Below are positions 7,663 to 16,668 of a DNA stretch of 64,000 bases, one piece after another. The position numbers and the translations under genes were made by a program. Location of the stretch: assembly GCA_041392125.1 (NCBI GenBank), contig JAWKMR010000005.1:1-64000 (forward strand), read 5' to 3'. Positions within the stretch are counted from its first letter, which is position 1; each line of letters starts with the position of its first letter. The notes under the pieces were generated by a model. That model did not search any database. It was not told the origin of the DNA and worked only from the letters and a program-made list of their open reading frames with translations. Source of the DNA: Halomarinibacterium sp041392125. Its GTDB lineage: Bacteria; Bacteroidota; Bacteroidia; Flavobacteriales; Flavobacteriaceae.

Positions 7663-9528
7663 ATGAACTTTCTTTCGGTAGAAAATATTGCCAAATCGTA
7701 TGGAGAAAGACTTCTCTTTAAAAATATTTCCTTCGGAATTAACGAAGGACAAAAAATAGGCTTTGTCGCCAAAAACGGAACCGGGAAAACATCACTACTC
7801 AATATGCTTTCCGGCGAAGACACTCCCGATGAAGGAACGATTGTGTTTCGTAAAGGACTTTCCGTAGCTTTTATTTCGCAAGACCCAAAACTAGATCCCA
7901 ATCTTACGGTGGAAGAAACCATTTTTTCTTCGGAAAAACCCATTCTGAAGATTATTGAAAACTACGAAAAAGCGCTTTTAAATCCTCACGATACCGAAGC
8001 TTATCAAAAAGCCTATGACGCCATGGATGCGCATCAAGCCTGGGATTTTGAAACGCTGTACAAACAAATTCTCTTTAAATTAAAACTGGAAGAACTTCAT
8101 CAAAAAGTTAACAATTTAAGTGGTGGACAAAAAAAACGGCTGGCGTTAGCCAATGCCCTCCTCTCTCAACCCGATTTATTAATCATGGACGAGCCCACCA
8201 ACCACTTAGACCTCGAAATGATTGAATGGCTGGAAGCCTTTTTTGCTAAAGAAAATATAACCCTGTTTATGGTAACTCACGACCGGTATTTTTTGGAACG
8301 GGTTTGCAATGAAATTGTAGAATTAGATGAAGGAAATCTATACAGCTATAAAGGAAATTATAGTTATTACCTAGAAAAGAGGGACGCCCGTATCGAGAAT
8401 TTTGAAACAGAAACAGCCAAAGCGAAACAACTCTTCAAAAAAGAACTCGAGTGGATGCGTCGACAACCCAAAGCTCGAACCACCAAAAGTAAAAGCCGTA
8501 TAGACGATTTTCACGAAATAAAGGCCCGTGCCGGCCAACGCCGCAAAGACCACGAGGTACAGCTGGAGCTTAATATGGAGCGCCTAGGTACCAAAGTGGT
8601 AGAGTTACACAATATTTCAAAACAGTTTGGCGAGCGTAGCTTGTTTCAGAAATTTGATTACAATTTTCTTCCCGGGGAACGTTTAGGTATTATTGGAAAA
8701 AACGGTACAGGAAAAACTACTTTTTTAAATATTCTTACCGGGGCTATTACACCCGATTCAGGGAAAGTGGTTATTGGCGAAACCGTTCATTTTGGATACT
8801 ATACCCAAAAAGGAATCACTGCAAAAGAAGGACAAAAAGTGATTGATGTAGTAAGAGAGTATGGCGATTTTATTCCGCTGAAAAAAGGAAGGCAAATCTC
8901 TGCAGGACAGCTTTTGGAACGATTCCTTTTTGACCGAAAAAAACAATACGATTTTGTAGAGAAGCTAAGTGGTGGCGAAAAAAAGCGACTATACTTATGC
9001 ACTGTACTTATTAAAAATCCTAACTTTTTAATACTCGACGAACCCACCAACGATCTGGATATTGTTACATTGAACGTCCTCGAGAATTTTTTATTAGACT
9101 TTCCGGGGTGTTTAATTGTAGTATCCCACGATCGTTATTTTATGGATAAAATTGTAGATCACCTCTTTGTTTTTAAGGGCGAAGGAGTAATTGAAGATTT
9201 CCCCGGTAATTATTCAGATTATAGAATATACGAAGACAGTGCTCCAAAGGAAAAGGTACAAACTACCGATAGTAAACCCAAAAACCATTGGAAAATTGAC
9301 AGTAATAAAGCAAAATTGAGTTATAACGAACAGAAAGAATACGCAAAACTGGAAAAAGAAATTGCTAGTTTGGAATCTGAAAAAGAAACACTTCAAAATA
9401 AGTTTGCTACCGAAAATTGGGACGGGGCCGAAATTGACAAACAATCGCAAAATCTTCAGCAAATAATTGATAAAATTGAAGTAAAAACCGAACGGTGGTT
9501 CGAGCTTACAGCAAAAATGGAGGAATAA
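7663..9528 (+). CDS. ABC-F family ATPase (Uup/EttA-like)
   Basis: Two ABC domains on one chain without membrane segments, about 621 residues. The first has Walker A AKNGTGKTS, signature LSGGQKKRLALANAL and Walker B LLIMDEPTNHLD. The second has GKNGTGKTTFLNIL, LSGGEKKRLYL and LILDEPTNDLD. A linker with charged helices (about residues 235-300) and a C-terminal coiled coil (about 540-620) match Uup-type proteins, which act on ribosomes or branched DNA and not in transport. ATG at 7663 is preferred over 7645 because it begins right before the conserved FLSVENIAKSYG. It is divergent from the polysaccharide operon. Confidence 0.9.
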   Translation: MNFLSVENIAKSYGERLLFKNISFGINEGQKIGFVAKNGTGKTSLLNMLSGEDTPDEGTIVFRKGLSVAFISQDPKLDPNLTVEETIFSSEKPILKIIENYEKALLNPHDTEAYQKAYDAMDAHQAWDFETLYKQILFKLKLEELHQKVNNLSGGQKKRLALANALLSQPDLLIMDEPTNHLDLEMIEWLEAFFAKENITLFMVTHDRYFLERVCNEIVELDEGNLYSYKGNYSYYLEKRDARIENFETETAKAKQLFKKELEWMRRQPKARTTKSKSRIDDFHEIKARAGQRRKDHEVQLELNMERLGTKVVELHNISKQFGERSLFQKFDYNFLPGERLGIIGKNGTGKTTFLNILTGAITPDSGKVVIGETVHFGYYTQKGITAKEGQKVIDVVREYGDFIPLKKGRQISAGQLLERFLFDRKKQYDFVEKLSGGEKKRLYLCTVLIKNPNFLILDEPTNDLDIVTLNVLENFLLDFPGCLIVVSHDRYFMDKIVDHLFVFKGEGVIEDFPGNYSDYRIYEDSAPKEKVQTTDSKPKNHWKIDSNKAKLSYNEQKEYAKLEKEIASLESEKETLQNKFATENWDGAEIDKQSQNLQQIIDKIEVKTERWFELTAKMEE

Positions 9529-9552
9529 AATAATATTTCTGCTCCCCAAAAT

Positions 9553-9637
9553 TAGGAGCGCTGTCCGAAGGGACTGAGGGGTATTAAACCACCCCGCCAC
9601 ATTAAAAATGTGTCACCCCTCCTTAACAAGGAGGGGA
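9553..9637. repeat. REP-like extragenic palindrome cluster
   Basis: Three small inverted repeats lie side by side between two genes. They are GGGGT/ACCCC (9578-9582 with 9591-9595), CACAT/ATGTG (9598-9602 with 9608-9612), and a perfect 9-bp stem CCCCTCCTT/AAGGAGGGG (9616-9624 with 9628-9636). The last ends six bases before the ATG at 9643. The composition is unlike the AT-rich flanks and resembles the GC-rich palindromes at 23339-23395. Confidence 0.7.
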
Positions 9638-9642
9638 AAATT

Positions 9643-10416
9643 ATGATATACCAAATAAAATCATACAGCCAATTTTTATTGAAATCCACTAACGAACATG
9701 GAGTACATTCCCCTTTTGTTTATGATTTTGCAACGCAATGTTTGTATAACAAAAAATGGTACGAAGATTATACAACCTTAAAAAAAATTAGAAAAAGTTT
9801 ACTCGACGACACTCAAATTATTTATGTTACCGATTTCGGAAAAGGCTCTCGTATATTTAAGTTTCAAGAACGAATGGTCTCTGCCATTGCAAAAAATGCA
9901 GGGGTCTCTTTCAAAAGACAAAAATTACTTTTCAGAATTGCTAACTATTTTAAACCCCAAACCATCTTAGAATTAGGAACTTCGGTAGGGCTTGGGACCT
10001 CGGCTTTATCCCTTGGAAATCGAGTTGCCAGGATTACTACTATAGAAGGATGCCCAAATACTGCTAAAATTGCGAAAAATACTTTCCAAACTTTCCAATG
10101 CAACAACGTCGAATTACATAATACCAACTTTGAAGAATTCTTCAAAAATGACATTACTTTAACCTACGATTTAATCTATGTGGATGGAAATCATGACAAA
10201 GAAAAAACACTTCAGTATTTTGAAATCCTTTCGGAAAAAATAACGAACGATTCCTTCATTATTTTTGATGACATCTACTGGAGTCCAGCCATGAATGAAG
10301 CTTGGCGAGAAATCATTAAACACCCCAAAGTGAGTGTGAGTATCGATACATTTTATTGGGGTTTGGTGTTTTTCAGAAAGGAGCAAAAGAAAGAACATTT
10401 TACCCTCAGATTGTAA
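9643..10416 (+). CDS. Class I SAM-dependent (O-)methyltransferase
   Basis: About 257 residues when started at ATG 9643; the GTG at 9610 lies inside the palindromic repeat and is unlikely. SAM-binding motif I is ILELGTSVGLGTSALSLG near residue 107, followed by an acidic end of beta-2 (ITTIEGCP) and the YDLIYVDGNHDKEKT segment typical of catechol-O-methyltransferase-like folds. FDDIYWSPAMNEAW follows. The substrate is unknown. A strong hairpin (9616-9636) sits where the ribosome would load. Confidence 0.82.
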   Translation: MIYQIKSYSQFLLKSTNEHGVHSPFVYDFATQCLYNKKWYEDYTTLKKIRKSLLDDTQIIYVTDFGKGSRIFKFQERMVSAIAKNAGVSFKRQKLLFRIANYFKPQTILELGTSVGLGTSALSLGNRVARITTIEGCPNTAKIAKNTFQTFQCNNVELHNTNFEEFFKNDITLTYDLIYVDGNHDKEKTLQYFEILSEKITNDSFIIFDDIYWSPAMNEAWREIIKHPKVSVSIDTFYWGLVFFRKEQKKEHFTLRL

Positions 10417-10480
10417 CAACAAGAAGCTTAACAAGACTTATGCTAAAAACTGCTATCTTGCAAGACCATTTCAAAAACTC

Positions 10481-11167
10481 ATGAGTTTAGTTATAAAAAT
10501 TAGAGGGATAATTCGCGATTTTCCACTGGGACAGGAAGTTGTAAAAGTATTGAAAGGTATCGATTTGGACATTGAACGTGGTGAATATGTTGCGCTCATG
10601 GGGCCTTCGGGATCAGGAAAATCTACCTTAATGAACCTTTTGGGATGCCTCGATACACCCACCGGAGGAATTTACGAATTGAATGGAGTAGATGTAAGTA
10701 GCATGACCGATGACGAATTAGCAGAAATACGAAACAAAGAAATAGGTTTCGTGTTCCAAACCTTTAACCTTCTTCCGCGAACCACCGCACTCGATAATGT
10801 AGCGCTCCCTATGGTTTACGCCGGTGCCAGTAAAGCCGAACGCCATGCCCGCGCCACCGAAGTGCTCACCGATGTAGGCCTTGCAGACCGTATGGATCAT
10901 AAACCTAATCAACTCTCAGGAGGGCAACGCCAACGGGTTGCCGTAGGACGAGCTCTGGTTAATAAACCTTCTATTATTTTAGCAGATGAACCCACCGGAA
11001 ATCTGGATTCCAAAACTTCGGTAGAGATTATGCAATTGTTTGATGCTATCCACGCAGCCGGAAATACGGTGATTGTAGTTACCCACGAAGAAGACATTGC
11101 AGCCCATGCACATAGAGTGATACGACTTCGTGACGGTATGGTGGAAAGTGATGTGCGAACAAAATAA
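10481..11167 (+). CDS. ABC transporter ATP-binding subunit (LolD/MacB/FtsE-type)
   Basis: A 228-residue single ABC domain: Walker A GPSGSGKSTLMNLLG near residue 40, Q-loop FVFQTFNLLPR, signature LSGGQRQRVAVGRAL, Walker B IILADEPTGNLD and H-loop VVTHEED. These place it in the LolD/MacB group that drives lipoprotein release or tripartite efflux through FtsX-like permeases. No permease gene is adjacent, so it is an orphan subunit. A TATCTTG element resembling the flavobacterial -7 box lies upstream of the ATG. Confidence 0.9.
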   Translation: MSLVIKIRGIIRDFPLGQEVVKVLKGIDLDIERGEYVALMGPSGSGKSTLMNLLGCLDTPTGGIYELNGVDVSSMTDDELAEIRNKEIGFVFQTFNLLPRTTALDNVALPMVYAGASKAERHARATEVLTDVGLADRMDHKPNQLSGGQRQRVAVGRALVNKPSIILADEPTGNLDSKTSVEIMQLFDAIHAAGNTVIVVTHEEDIAAHAHRVIRLRDGMVESDVRTK

Positions 11168-11209
11168 AAAACAGTTACTTTATTTCTTCAAATTAGTACC
11201 TTTACTCCT

Positions 11210-12016
11210 ATGGAAAGTGTAGAAGAAACCATTGAAAAAAATAAAGCACAAAAAGCTTTTTACAATAAAAAAAAGAAAAATATTCCTACGCGTATTTGGT
11301 CTTTTATTCGAGAAAAGGGCTTAAAAGACATCCGGAAAGAACTTGGAATTTTGGAGCAATCATACGCACTACACAAACAATGGCTGGGTGATATTAGTGA
11401 TAAAAAAGTCTTAGATTTAGGTTGTTTTGCAGGCAATGCCCTTTCGGTGTATTTGGCTGAAAATAGTAACCAATATATCGGGATTGACCTAAGTGACAAG
11501 GGTATTGAAAGGCTTAATAAAAAAATTGCTCATATTTCTACTGCTAAAGGAATTGCTATCGATTTTTTCTCAGAAGATTTTTCAGATACCCATTTTGATA
11601 TTATTTATGCCTACGGGGTATTACACCATTTTAAAAATGTGGACAACCTCATACAGCGTTTGGACAAAAAATTGGCTCCCAACGGAATTATTATAAGCTA
11701 TGATCCTCTTAAAACCAGTTTTCCTATTTGGGTAGTTCGAAGTTTGTATCGCCCTTTTCAGAGTGATGCTGCTTGGGAATTTCCCTTCGGAAGAAAAACA
11801 CTTGCAAAGTTGGAGACAGCTTTCACTATTAAAGAAGCAAGAGGGGTATTAGGTAAGGCCAAATGGTATTTTTTATATCAATTACTACCCTTATCCAAAG
11901 AAAAAAAACAGGCATGGGGAAAACGCACACATCAAAAAGATTGGGAACGTTCTGCCACGTCCCGAAAACATTTGTTAACTTGTATGCAATTAAATCTTTT
12001 AATGCAAAAAAAATAA
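11210..12016 (+). CDS. Class I SAM-dependent methyltransferase
   Basis: 268 residues with motif I KVLDLGCFAGNALSVYLAE near residue 65, an acidic residue closing beta-2 (YIGIDLS), and a post-I region ending in YAYGVLHHFKNVDNL, the usual methyltransf_11/25 arrangement. The N-terminal 50 residues are very basic and helical. The substrate is not evident. Its 3' end lies 4 bp before a small membrane protein gene, so the two and the downstream adenosyltransferase are probably cotranscribed. Confidence 0.85.
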   Translation: MESVEETIEKNKAQKAFYNKKKKNIPTRIWSFIREKGLKDIRKELGILEQSYALHKQWLGDISDKKVLDLGCFAGNALSVYLAENSNQYIGIDLSDKGIERLNKKIAHISTAKGIAIDFFSEDFSDTHFDIIYAYGVLHHFKNVDNLIQRLDKKLAPNGIIISYDPLKTSFPIWVVRSLYRPFQSDAAWEFPFGRKTLAKLETAFTIKEARGVLGKAKWYFLYQLLPLSKEKKQAWGKRTHQKDWERSATSRKHLLTCMQLNLLMQKK

Positions 12017-12020
12017 CCCT

Positions 12021-12158
12021 ATGTACACTTGGATTGGTATTGTTTTTTTGCTATTGGTGGTAGTTCTTTGGAATAATTTTAGAATGAATAAAGAACGTAG
12101 AAAAAGGAGCCAGCAAAGTTTTAGGAGAAATTATCAAGAAAAGAAAAAAGACAGATGA
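12021..12158 (+). CDS. Small single-pass membrane protein, 45 aa
   Basis: An ATG at 12021 opens a 45-codon frame ending in TGA at 12156-12158. The product has one hydrophobic helix (WIGIVFLLLVVVLW, residues 4-17) followed by a strongly basic tail rich in Arg, Lys and Gln. The stop overlaps the ATG of the adenosyltransferase (ATGA), a sign of translational coupling. No family is recognised. Its placement and clean TM-plus-basic-tail layout make it a credible gene. Confidence 0.6.
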   Translation: MYTWIGIVFLLLVVVLWNNFRMNKERRKRSQQSFRRNYQEKKKDR

Positions 12159-12727
12159 AAATCTATACCAAAACCGGCGATAAAGGCACTACAGCATTGT
12201 TTGGAGGGACTCGGGTTCCTAAACACCATATTCGTATTGAAAGTTACGGAACCGTAGATGAACTCAATTCTTATCTTGGGTTGCTTCGCGATCAAGAAAT
12301 GGACGGTCATTACAAAAAAATGTTGACAATCATTCAGGAGAAACTGTTTACCGTAGGTGCCATCTTGGCCACCGACCCTGAAAAAGCTTTGCTAAAAAGT
12401 GGTAAAGAACGTTTAAATATCCCAAAAATAAGTGATGAAGATATTCAGCATCTCGAAGAAGAAATAGATACCATGAACGAAGCCCTTCCACCCATGACCC
12501 ATTTTATTTTACCCGGAGGGCATACCACTGTGTCATATTGTCACATTGCCCGCACGGTGTGCCGTCGTGCCGAGCGATTCACCAGCTTTTTACACGAACA
12601 TGAACCAGTGGATGCATCCGTTTTAATGTACCTTAACCGCCTTTCTGACTACCTTTTTGTACTGGCACGGAAATTGTCCTTTGACCTTCACGCAGAGGAA
12701 ATTAAATGGATTCCAAAAAAATACTAA
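12155..12727 (+). CDS. Cob(I)alamin adenosyltransferase, PduO/MMAB type
   Basis: 190 residues beginning with the family signature YTKTGDKGTTALFGGTRVPK, followed by RIESYGTVDELNSYLG, and near the C-terminal third CRRAERF and YLNRLSDYLFVLAR. These residues bind ATP and the corrinoid in trimeric PduO-type enzymes, which make adenosylcobalamin, the cofactor of methylmalonyl-CoA mutase. The MeaB GTPase at 21148 belongs to the same cofactor system. ATG 12155 overlaps the upstream stop. Confidence 0.92.
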   Translation: MKIYTKTGDKGTTALFGGTRVPKHHIRIESYGTVDELNSYLGLLRDQEMDGHYKKMLTIIQEKLFTVGAILATDPEKALLKSGKERLNIPKISDEDIQHLEEEIDTMNEALPPMTHFILPGGHTTVSYCHIARTVCRRAERFTSFLHEHEPVDASVLMYLNRLSDYLFVLARKLSFDLHAEEIKWIPKKY

Positions 12728-12815
12728 TTTCTTCTCCTTTTTTATTTTCAAATAGCTGATATTCAGTAAAATAAAAACGTTCTTTAAAATAGTTGATAAT
12801 AACCTTTAATTTTTC

Positions 12816-12845
12816 TTGACTTTTTCAGTTAAAAATTTATTTTTG
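12816..12845 (+). promoter_or_regulatory. Flavobacterial promoter (TTG-N19-TATTTTTG)
   Basis: TTG at 12816-12818 and a perfect TAnnTTTG -7 box at 12838-12845, 19 bp apart, lie 26 bp before the ATG at 12872. This matches the known Bacteroidota sigma-A consensus. Confidence 0.7.
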
Positions 12846-12871
12846 CAAAAAATTAAAACCCTAATTCTATT

Positions 12872-13093
12872 ATGTACTGGACATTAGAATTGGCGTCCTA
12901 TTTAAGCGATGCCCCCTGGCCTGCCACAAAAGACGAGTTAATAGATTATGCCATTAGAACCGGTGCCCCTCTAGAGGTGGTGGAAAACCTTCAAGCTATT
13001 GAAGACGAAGGTGATTCGTACGATTCTATTGAAGAAATCTGGCAGGACTACCCCACAGACGATGATTACCTGTGGAACGAAGACGAATATTAA
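12872..13093 (+). CDS. DUF2795 family protein, 73 aa
   Basis: An acidic 73-residue protein starting MYWTLELASYLSDAPWPATK, then KDELIDYAIRTGAPLEVVEN, and ending in a run of Asp/Glu. This matches the short DUF2795 proteins found throughout Bacteroidota. Their function is unknown. It is a single-gene transcription unit: a clear promoter is upstream and a strong terminator (13113-13150) follows. Confidence 0.8.
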   Translation: MYWTLELASYLSDAPWPATKDELIDYAIRTGAPLEVVENLQAIEDEGDSYDSIEEIWQDYPTDDDYLWNEDEY

Positions 13094-13112
13094 TTTTATA
13101 ATAACAATTTAG

Positions 13113-13150
13113 AAAAAGTCTCACCCTAATAGGGTACGAGACTTTTTTTT
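13113..13150 (+). terminator. Rho-independent terminator
   Basis: AAAAAGTCTC (13113-13122) pairs with GAGACTTTTT. An inner ACCCT/AGGGT extends the stem, and a T run follows from 13143. It closes the DUF2795 gene. Confidence 0.88.
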
Positions 13151-13227
13151 TGCTCAATAACCAAAGTCACAAAAAGCGTTAAACCCTTTGAATTTTTAGA
13201 ATATTTACGCTTCTTTTGTGATACTTT

Positions 13228-13250
13228 TTACCAAAGCAACCCTTTGGTAA
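13228..13250 (+). promoter_or_regulatory. Perfect 9-bp hairpin in the secA leader
   Basis: TTACCAAAG (13228-13236) and CTTTGGTAA (13242-13250) form a perfect stem with a 5-base loop, ending 25 bp before the secA ATG. No T run follows, so it is not a terminator. It could be an operator or a leader RNA stem. Confidence 0.5.
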
Positions 13251-13275
13251 CTGAGCCTAACAAAATACACACATC

Positions 13276-16200
13276 ATGGGACTTTTAGACAGCGTATTAA
13301 AAGTATTTGTAGGAGACAAATCCAAAAAAGACATCGGCGATATTCAACCCCTTGTCAACCAAATTAAAAAACACGAAGCCGAAATAGCCAACCTTTCGCT
13401 GGATGCGCTTAGAGCAAAATCGGATGCCTTCCGAAAGAAAATAAAAGACGACCAAAAAGAAATCCAAGACCAGATTGACAGTCTGTTAAGCGATGCCGAA
13501 AAAGAGGAAGACATCGATGTAAAAGAAGATATTTACAATCGTATCGATGCCTTGAAAGACAATCGCTACGACATTGAAAAGAAAACCCTTCTCGAAATTC
13601 TTCCCGAAGCCTTTGCCGTAGTGAAAGAAACCGCAAAACGTTTTAAAGATAACACGACCCTAACAGTTACCGCCACTCCTTTTGATCGTGAAATATCGGC
13701 CACTAAAGAGTATGTAACCCTAGAAGGTGACAAAGCCGTTTGGAGTAATTCGTGGGATGCTGCCGGAAAAGAAGTTACTTGGGACATGGTGCATTACGAT
13801 GTGCAGTTAATTGGTGGTATTGCACTCCATCAAGGTAAAGTAGCCGAAATGCAAACCGGAGAGGGGAAAACGTTGGTTGCAACATTGCCTGTGTACTTAA
13901 ATGCCCTTGCCGGCAATGGGGTTCATTTGGTAACTGTTAACGATTATTTGGCTAAACGTGATAGTGCATGGATGGCCCCTATTTTCGAGTTTCATGGATT
14001 AAGTGTGGATTGTATCGATTTACACCAACCTAATTCTGAAGCGCGCAGAAAAGCCTATAACGCCGATATTACCTACGGAACCAACAACGAGTTTGGTTTC
14101 GATTACTTGAGGGATAATATGGCACACGCCCCTAACGATTTGGTGCAACGTCCGCACCATTTTGCTATTGTGGATGAGGTGGATAGTGTATTGATTGATG
14201 ATGCCCGTACGCCTCTGATTATTTCCGGACCGGTTCCACAAGGAGATCGCCACGAATTCAACGAGCTGAAACCAAAAATCCAAAGTATTGTTGAAGTACA
14301 GAAAAAGTACTTAACAGGGGTTTTGGCCGAAGCCAAAAAACTGATTGCTGAAGGCGATACTAAAGAAGGAGGATTTCAGCTTTTAAGAGTCTATCGCGGG
14401 CTTCCAAAAAATAAAGCATTAATTAAATTTCTTTCCGAAGAAGGGGTGAAACAAATCCTTCAGAAAACCGAAAACTTCTATATGCAGGATAACAATCGCG
14501 AAATGCCAAAGGTAGATGCCGAGTTGTATTTTGTAATAGAAGAAAAAAACAATCAGATAGAACTGACGGATAAGGGTGTTGATTTCCTTTCAGGGAAAGA
14601 CGATCCAAACTTCTTCGTCATGCCCGAAATGGGAACCGAAATTGCCAAAATTGAAGCACAAAATCTTTCCGCAGAAGAAGAAGCTAACTTAAAAGAAGAT
14701 TTGTTTCGGGATTTTAGTATTAAAAGTGAACGTATTCATACTTTAAATCAGCTGTTAAAAGCGTATACCCTTTTTGAAAAAGACGATCAATATGTCGTTA
14801 TTGAAAACAAAGTATTGATTGTAGATGAGCAAACGGGGCGTATTATGGACGGTCGTCGTTATAGTGACGGATTGCACCAAGCGATTGAAGCTAAAGAAAA
14901 TGTAAAAATTGAAGCCGTTACCCAAACCTTTGCTACCATTACGCTTCAAAACTATTTTAGAATGTACCGCAAGTTGGCGGGGATGACAGGTACCGCGGTC
15001 ACCGAAGCGGGAGAACTTTGGGAAATTTACAAATTGGATGTGGTGGAAATTCCTACCAACCGCCCTATTGCACGTAACGATCAAGAGGATAAAATTTACA
15101 AAACCAAGCGTGAAAAATATAACGCTGTTATTGAAGAAGTAGTAGCCCTATCGAATGCCGGAAGACCGGTGCTTATTGGTACTACTTCGGTAGAAATTTC
15201 AGAGTTGTTAAGCCGGATGTTAAGCATTCGGAACATTCCGCATAACGTATTGAACGCCAAATTGCATAAAAAAGAGGCAGACATTGTTGCCGAGGCCGGT
15301 AAAAAAGGAATCGTGACCATTGCGACTAACATGGCAGGTCGTGGTACCGACATCAAGCTTAGTGACGAAGTTAAAAAAGCGGGCGGATTGGCCATTGTGG
15401 GTACCGAACGTCACGATTCGCGTCGTGTGGACAGACAGCTACGCGGACGTAGTGGCCGACAAGGAGATCCGGGAAGTTCTCAGTTTTATGTATCGTTGGA
15501 AGATAATTTAATGCGTCTTTTTGGTAGTGAGCGAATCGCCAAAATGATGGACCGTTTAGGATTGAAGGAAGGCGAAGTGATTCAGCATTCTATGATTTCA
15601 AAATCCATCGAGCGAGCCCAGAAAAAGGTAGAAGAAAATAACTTCGGAATAAGAAAACGTTTATTGGAATACGATGATGTCATGAACGCACAGCGGGAAG
15701 TAGTTTATAAACGCCGTTACCATGCCTTGTTTGGAGAGCGACTTCGGGTGGATATCGCCAATATGATTTATGACACTTCTGAAGTAATTGCGGAGACCAA
15801 TAAAGGGGCACAAGATTTTAAGAATTTTGAATTCGAATTGATTCGCTTTTTCTCTATGAGTTCGCCTATTTCAAAAGACGAATTTGACAGACTTAGCGAC
15901 AAAGAAATTGCAGGGAAAGTGTATAAAGCGGCGTATAGCCATTATAAAGAGAAGATGACACGCAATGCCGAAATGGCTTTCCCGGTCATTAAAAATGTGT
16001 TTGAAAACCAAGGGGATAAATTCAAACGAATTTTAGTTCCTTTTACCGATGGTGTTAAAACGTTGAATGTGGCTACCGATCTTGAAAAAGCCTATAAAAC
16101 GGAAGGAAAACAACTCATCACCGATTTTGAAAAAAATATCACCCTCGCCATTATAGACGATGCATGGAAAGTGCATTTACGAAAAATGGATGAGTTAAAG

Positions 16201-16632
16201 CAAAGTGTACAGTTGGCGGTTCATGAGCAAAAAGACCCTTTATTGATTTACAAGTTTGAGGCACTGGAACTCTTTAAAACCATGATTGAAAAAGTAAATA
16301 AGGATGTTATTTCATTCCTGTTTAAAGGAGAATTACCTCAGGAAAATCAGCAGCAAATTCAGGAAGCGCGCCAAGTACGTCCCAAAGAAAAGTTGAACGA
16401 GCAGAAAGAGGAAATCCCAAATATGGATGAGCGTGCTGCACAATCTCGTGCTGTGGGTAATACACAACAGCGTCCGCAGATTACTGAAACCATCACACGC
16501 GATAAACCCAAAATTGGGCGCAACGATAAGGTGACCATCAAGCACGTAATGAGTGGTGAAAACAAAGAGATGAAATACAAACAAGCCATTCCGCTTCTAG
16601 ATAGAGGTGAATGGGTGTTGGTCGATGAATAA
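13276..16632 (+). CDS. secA: Preprotein translocase ATPase SecA
   Basis: 1118 residues. The DEAD motor has Walker A MQTGEGKT near residue 195, NDYLAKRDS, and the VDEVDSVLIDDARTPLIISG motor/cross-linking segment. NBD2 contains TNMAGRGTDIKL and RQLRGRSGRQGDPGSSQF. The protein is about 200 residues longer than E. coli SecA because of insertions typical of Bacteroidota, notably about residues 340-480. The C-terminus ends in GEWVLVDE with no CxCx8CH/C zinc motif. It powers export through SecYEG. A palindromic leader (13228-13250) precedes it and a bidirectional terminator follows. Confidence 0.97.
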   Translation: MGLLDSVLKVFVGDKSKKDIGDIQPLVNQIKKHEAEIANLSLDALRAKSDAFRKKIKDDQKEIQDQIDSLLSDAEKEEDIDVKEDIYNRIDALKDNRYDIEKKTLLEILPEAFAVVKETAKRFKDNTTLTVTATPFDREISATKEYVTLEGDKAVWSNSWDAAGKEVTWDMVHYDVQLIGGIALHQGKVAEMQTGEGKTLVATLPVYLNALAGNGVHLVTVNDYLAKRDSAWMAPIFEFHGLSVDCIDLHQPNSEARRKAYNADITYGTNNEFGFDYLRDNMAHAPNDLVQRPHHFAIVDEVDSVLIDDARTPLIISGPVPQGDRHEFNELKPKIQSIVEVQKKYLTGVLAEAKKLIAEGDTKEGGFQLLRVYRGLPKNKALIKFLSEEGVKQILQKTENFYMQDNNREMPKVDAELYFVIEEKNNQIELTDKGVDFLSGKDDPNFFVMPEMGTEIAKIEAQNLSAEEEANLKEDLFRDFSIKSERIHTLNQLLKAYTLFEKDDQYVVIENKVLIVDEQTGRIMDGRRYSDGLHQAIEAKENVKIEAVTQTFATITLQNYFRMYRKLAGMTGTAVTEAGELWEIYKLDVVEIPTNRPIARNDQEDKIYKTKREKYNAVIEEVVALSNAGRPVLIGTTSVEISELLSRMLSIRNIPHNVLNAKLHKKEADIVAEAGKKGIVTIATNMAGRGTDIKLSDEVKKAGGLAIVGTERHDSRRVDRQLRGRSGRQGDPGSSQFYVSLEDNLMRLFGSERIAKMMDRLGLKEGEVIQHSMISKSIERAQKKVEENNFGIRKRLLEYDDVMNAQREVVYKRRYHALFGERLRVDIANMIYDTSEVIAETNKGAQDFKNFEFELIRFFSMSSPISKDEFDRLSDKEIAGKVYKAAYSHYKEKMTRNAEMAFPVIKNVFENQGDKFKRILVPFTDGVKTLNVATDLEKAYKTEGKQLITDFEKNITLAIIDDAWKVHLRKMDELKQSVQLAVHEQKDPLLIYKFEALELFKTMIEKVNKDVISFLFKGELPQENQQQIQEARQVRPKEKLNEQKEEIPNMDERAAQSRAVGNTQQRPQITETITRDKPKIGRNDKVTIKHVMSGENKEMKYKQAIPLLDRGEWVLVDE

Positions 16633-16668
16633 AAAAAATCCCGAAGCGATGCTTCGGGATTTTTTTTT
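16631..16668. terminator. Bidirectional rho-independent terminator
   Basis: ATCCCGAAGC (16638-16647) and GCTTCGGGAT (16651-16660) form a perfect 10-bp stem with a GAT loop, flanked by A8 and T8 runs. It serves both secA (+) and the convergent gene ending at 16667. Confidence 0.93.

Noticed and set aside
7558..7752. N-terminal extension of the Wza-like protein
   Set aside because: The extra 65 residues precede a perfect lipoprotein signal and would overlap the divergent ABC-F gene.
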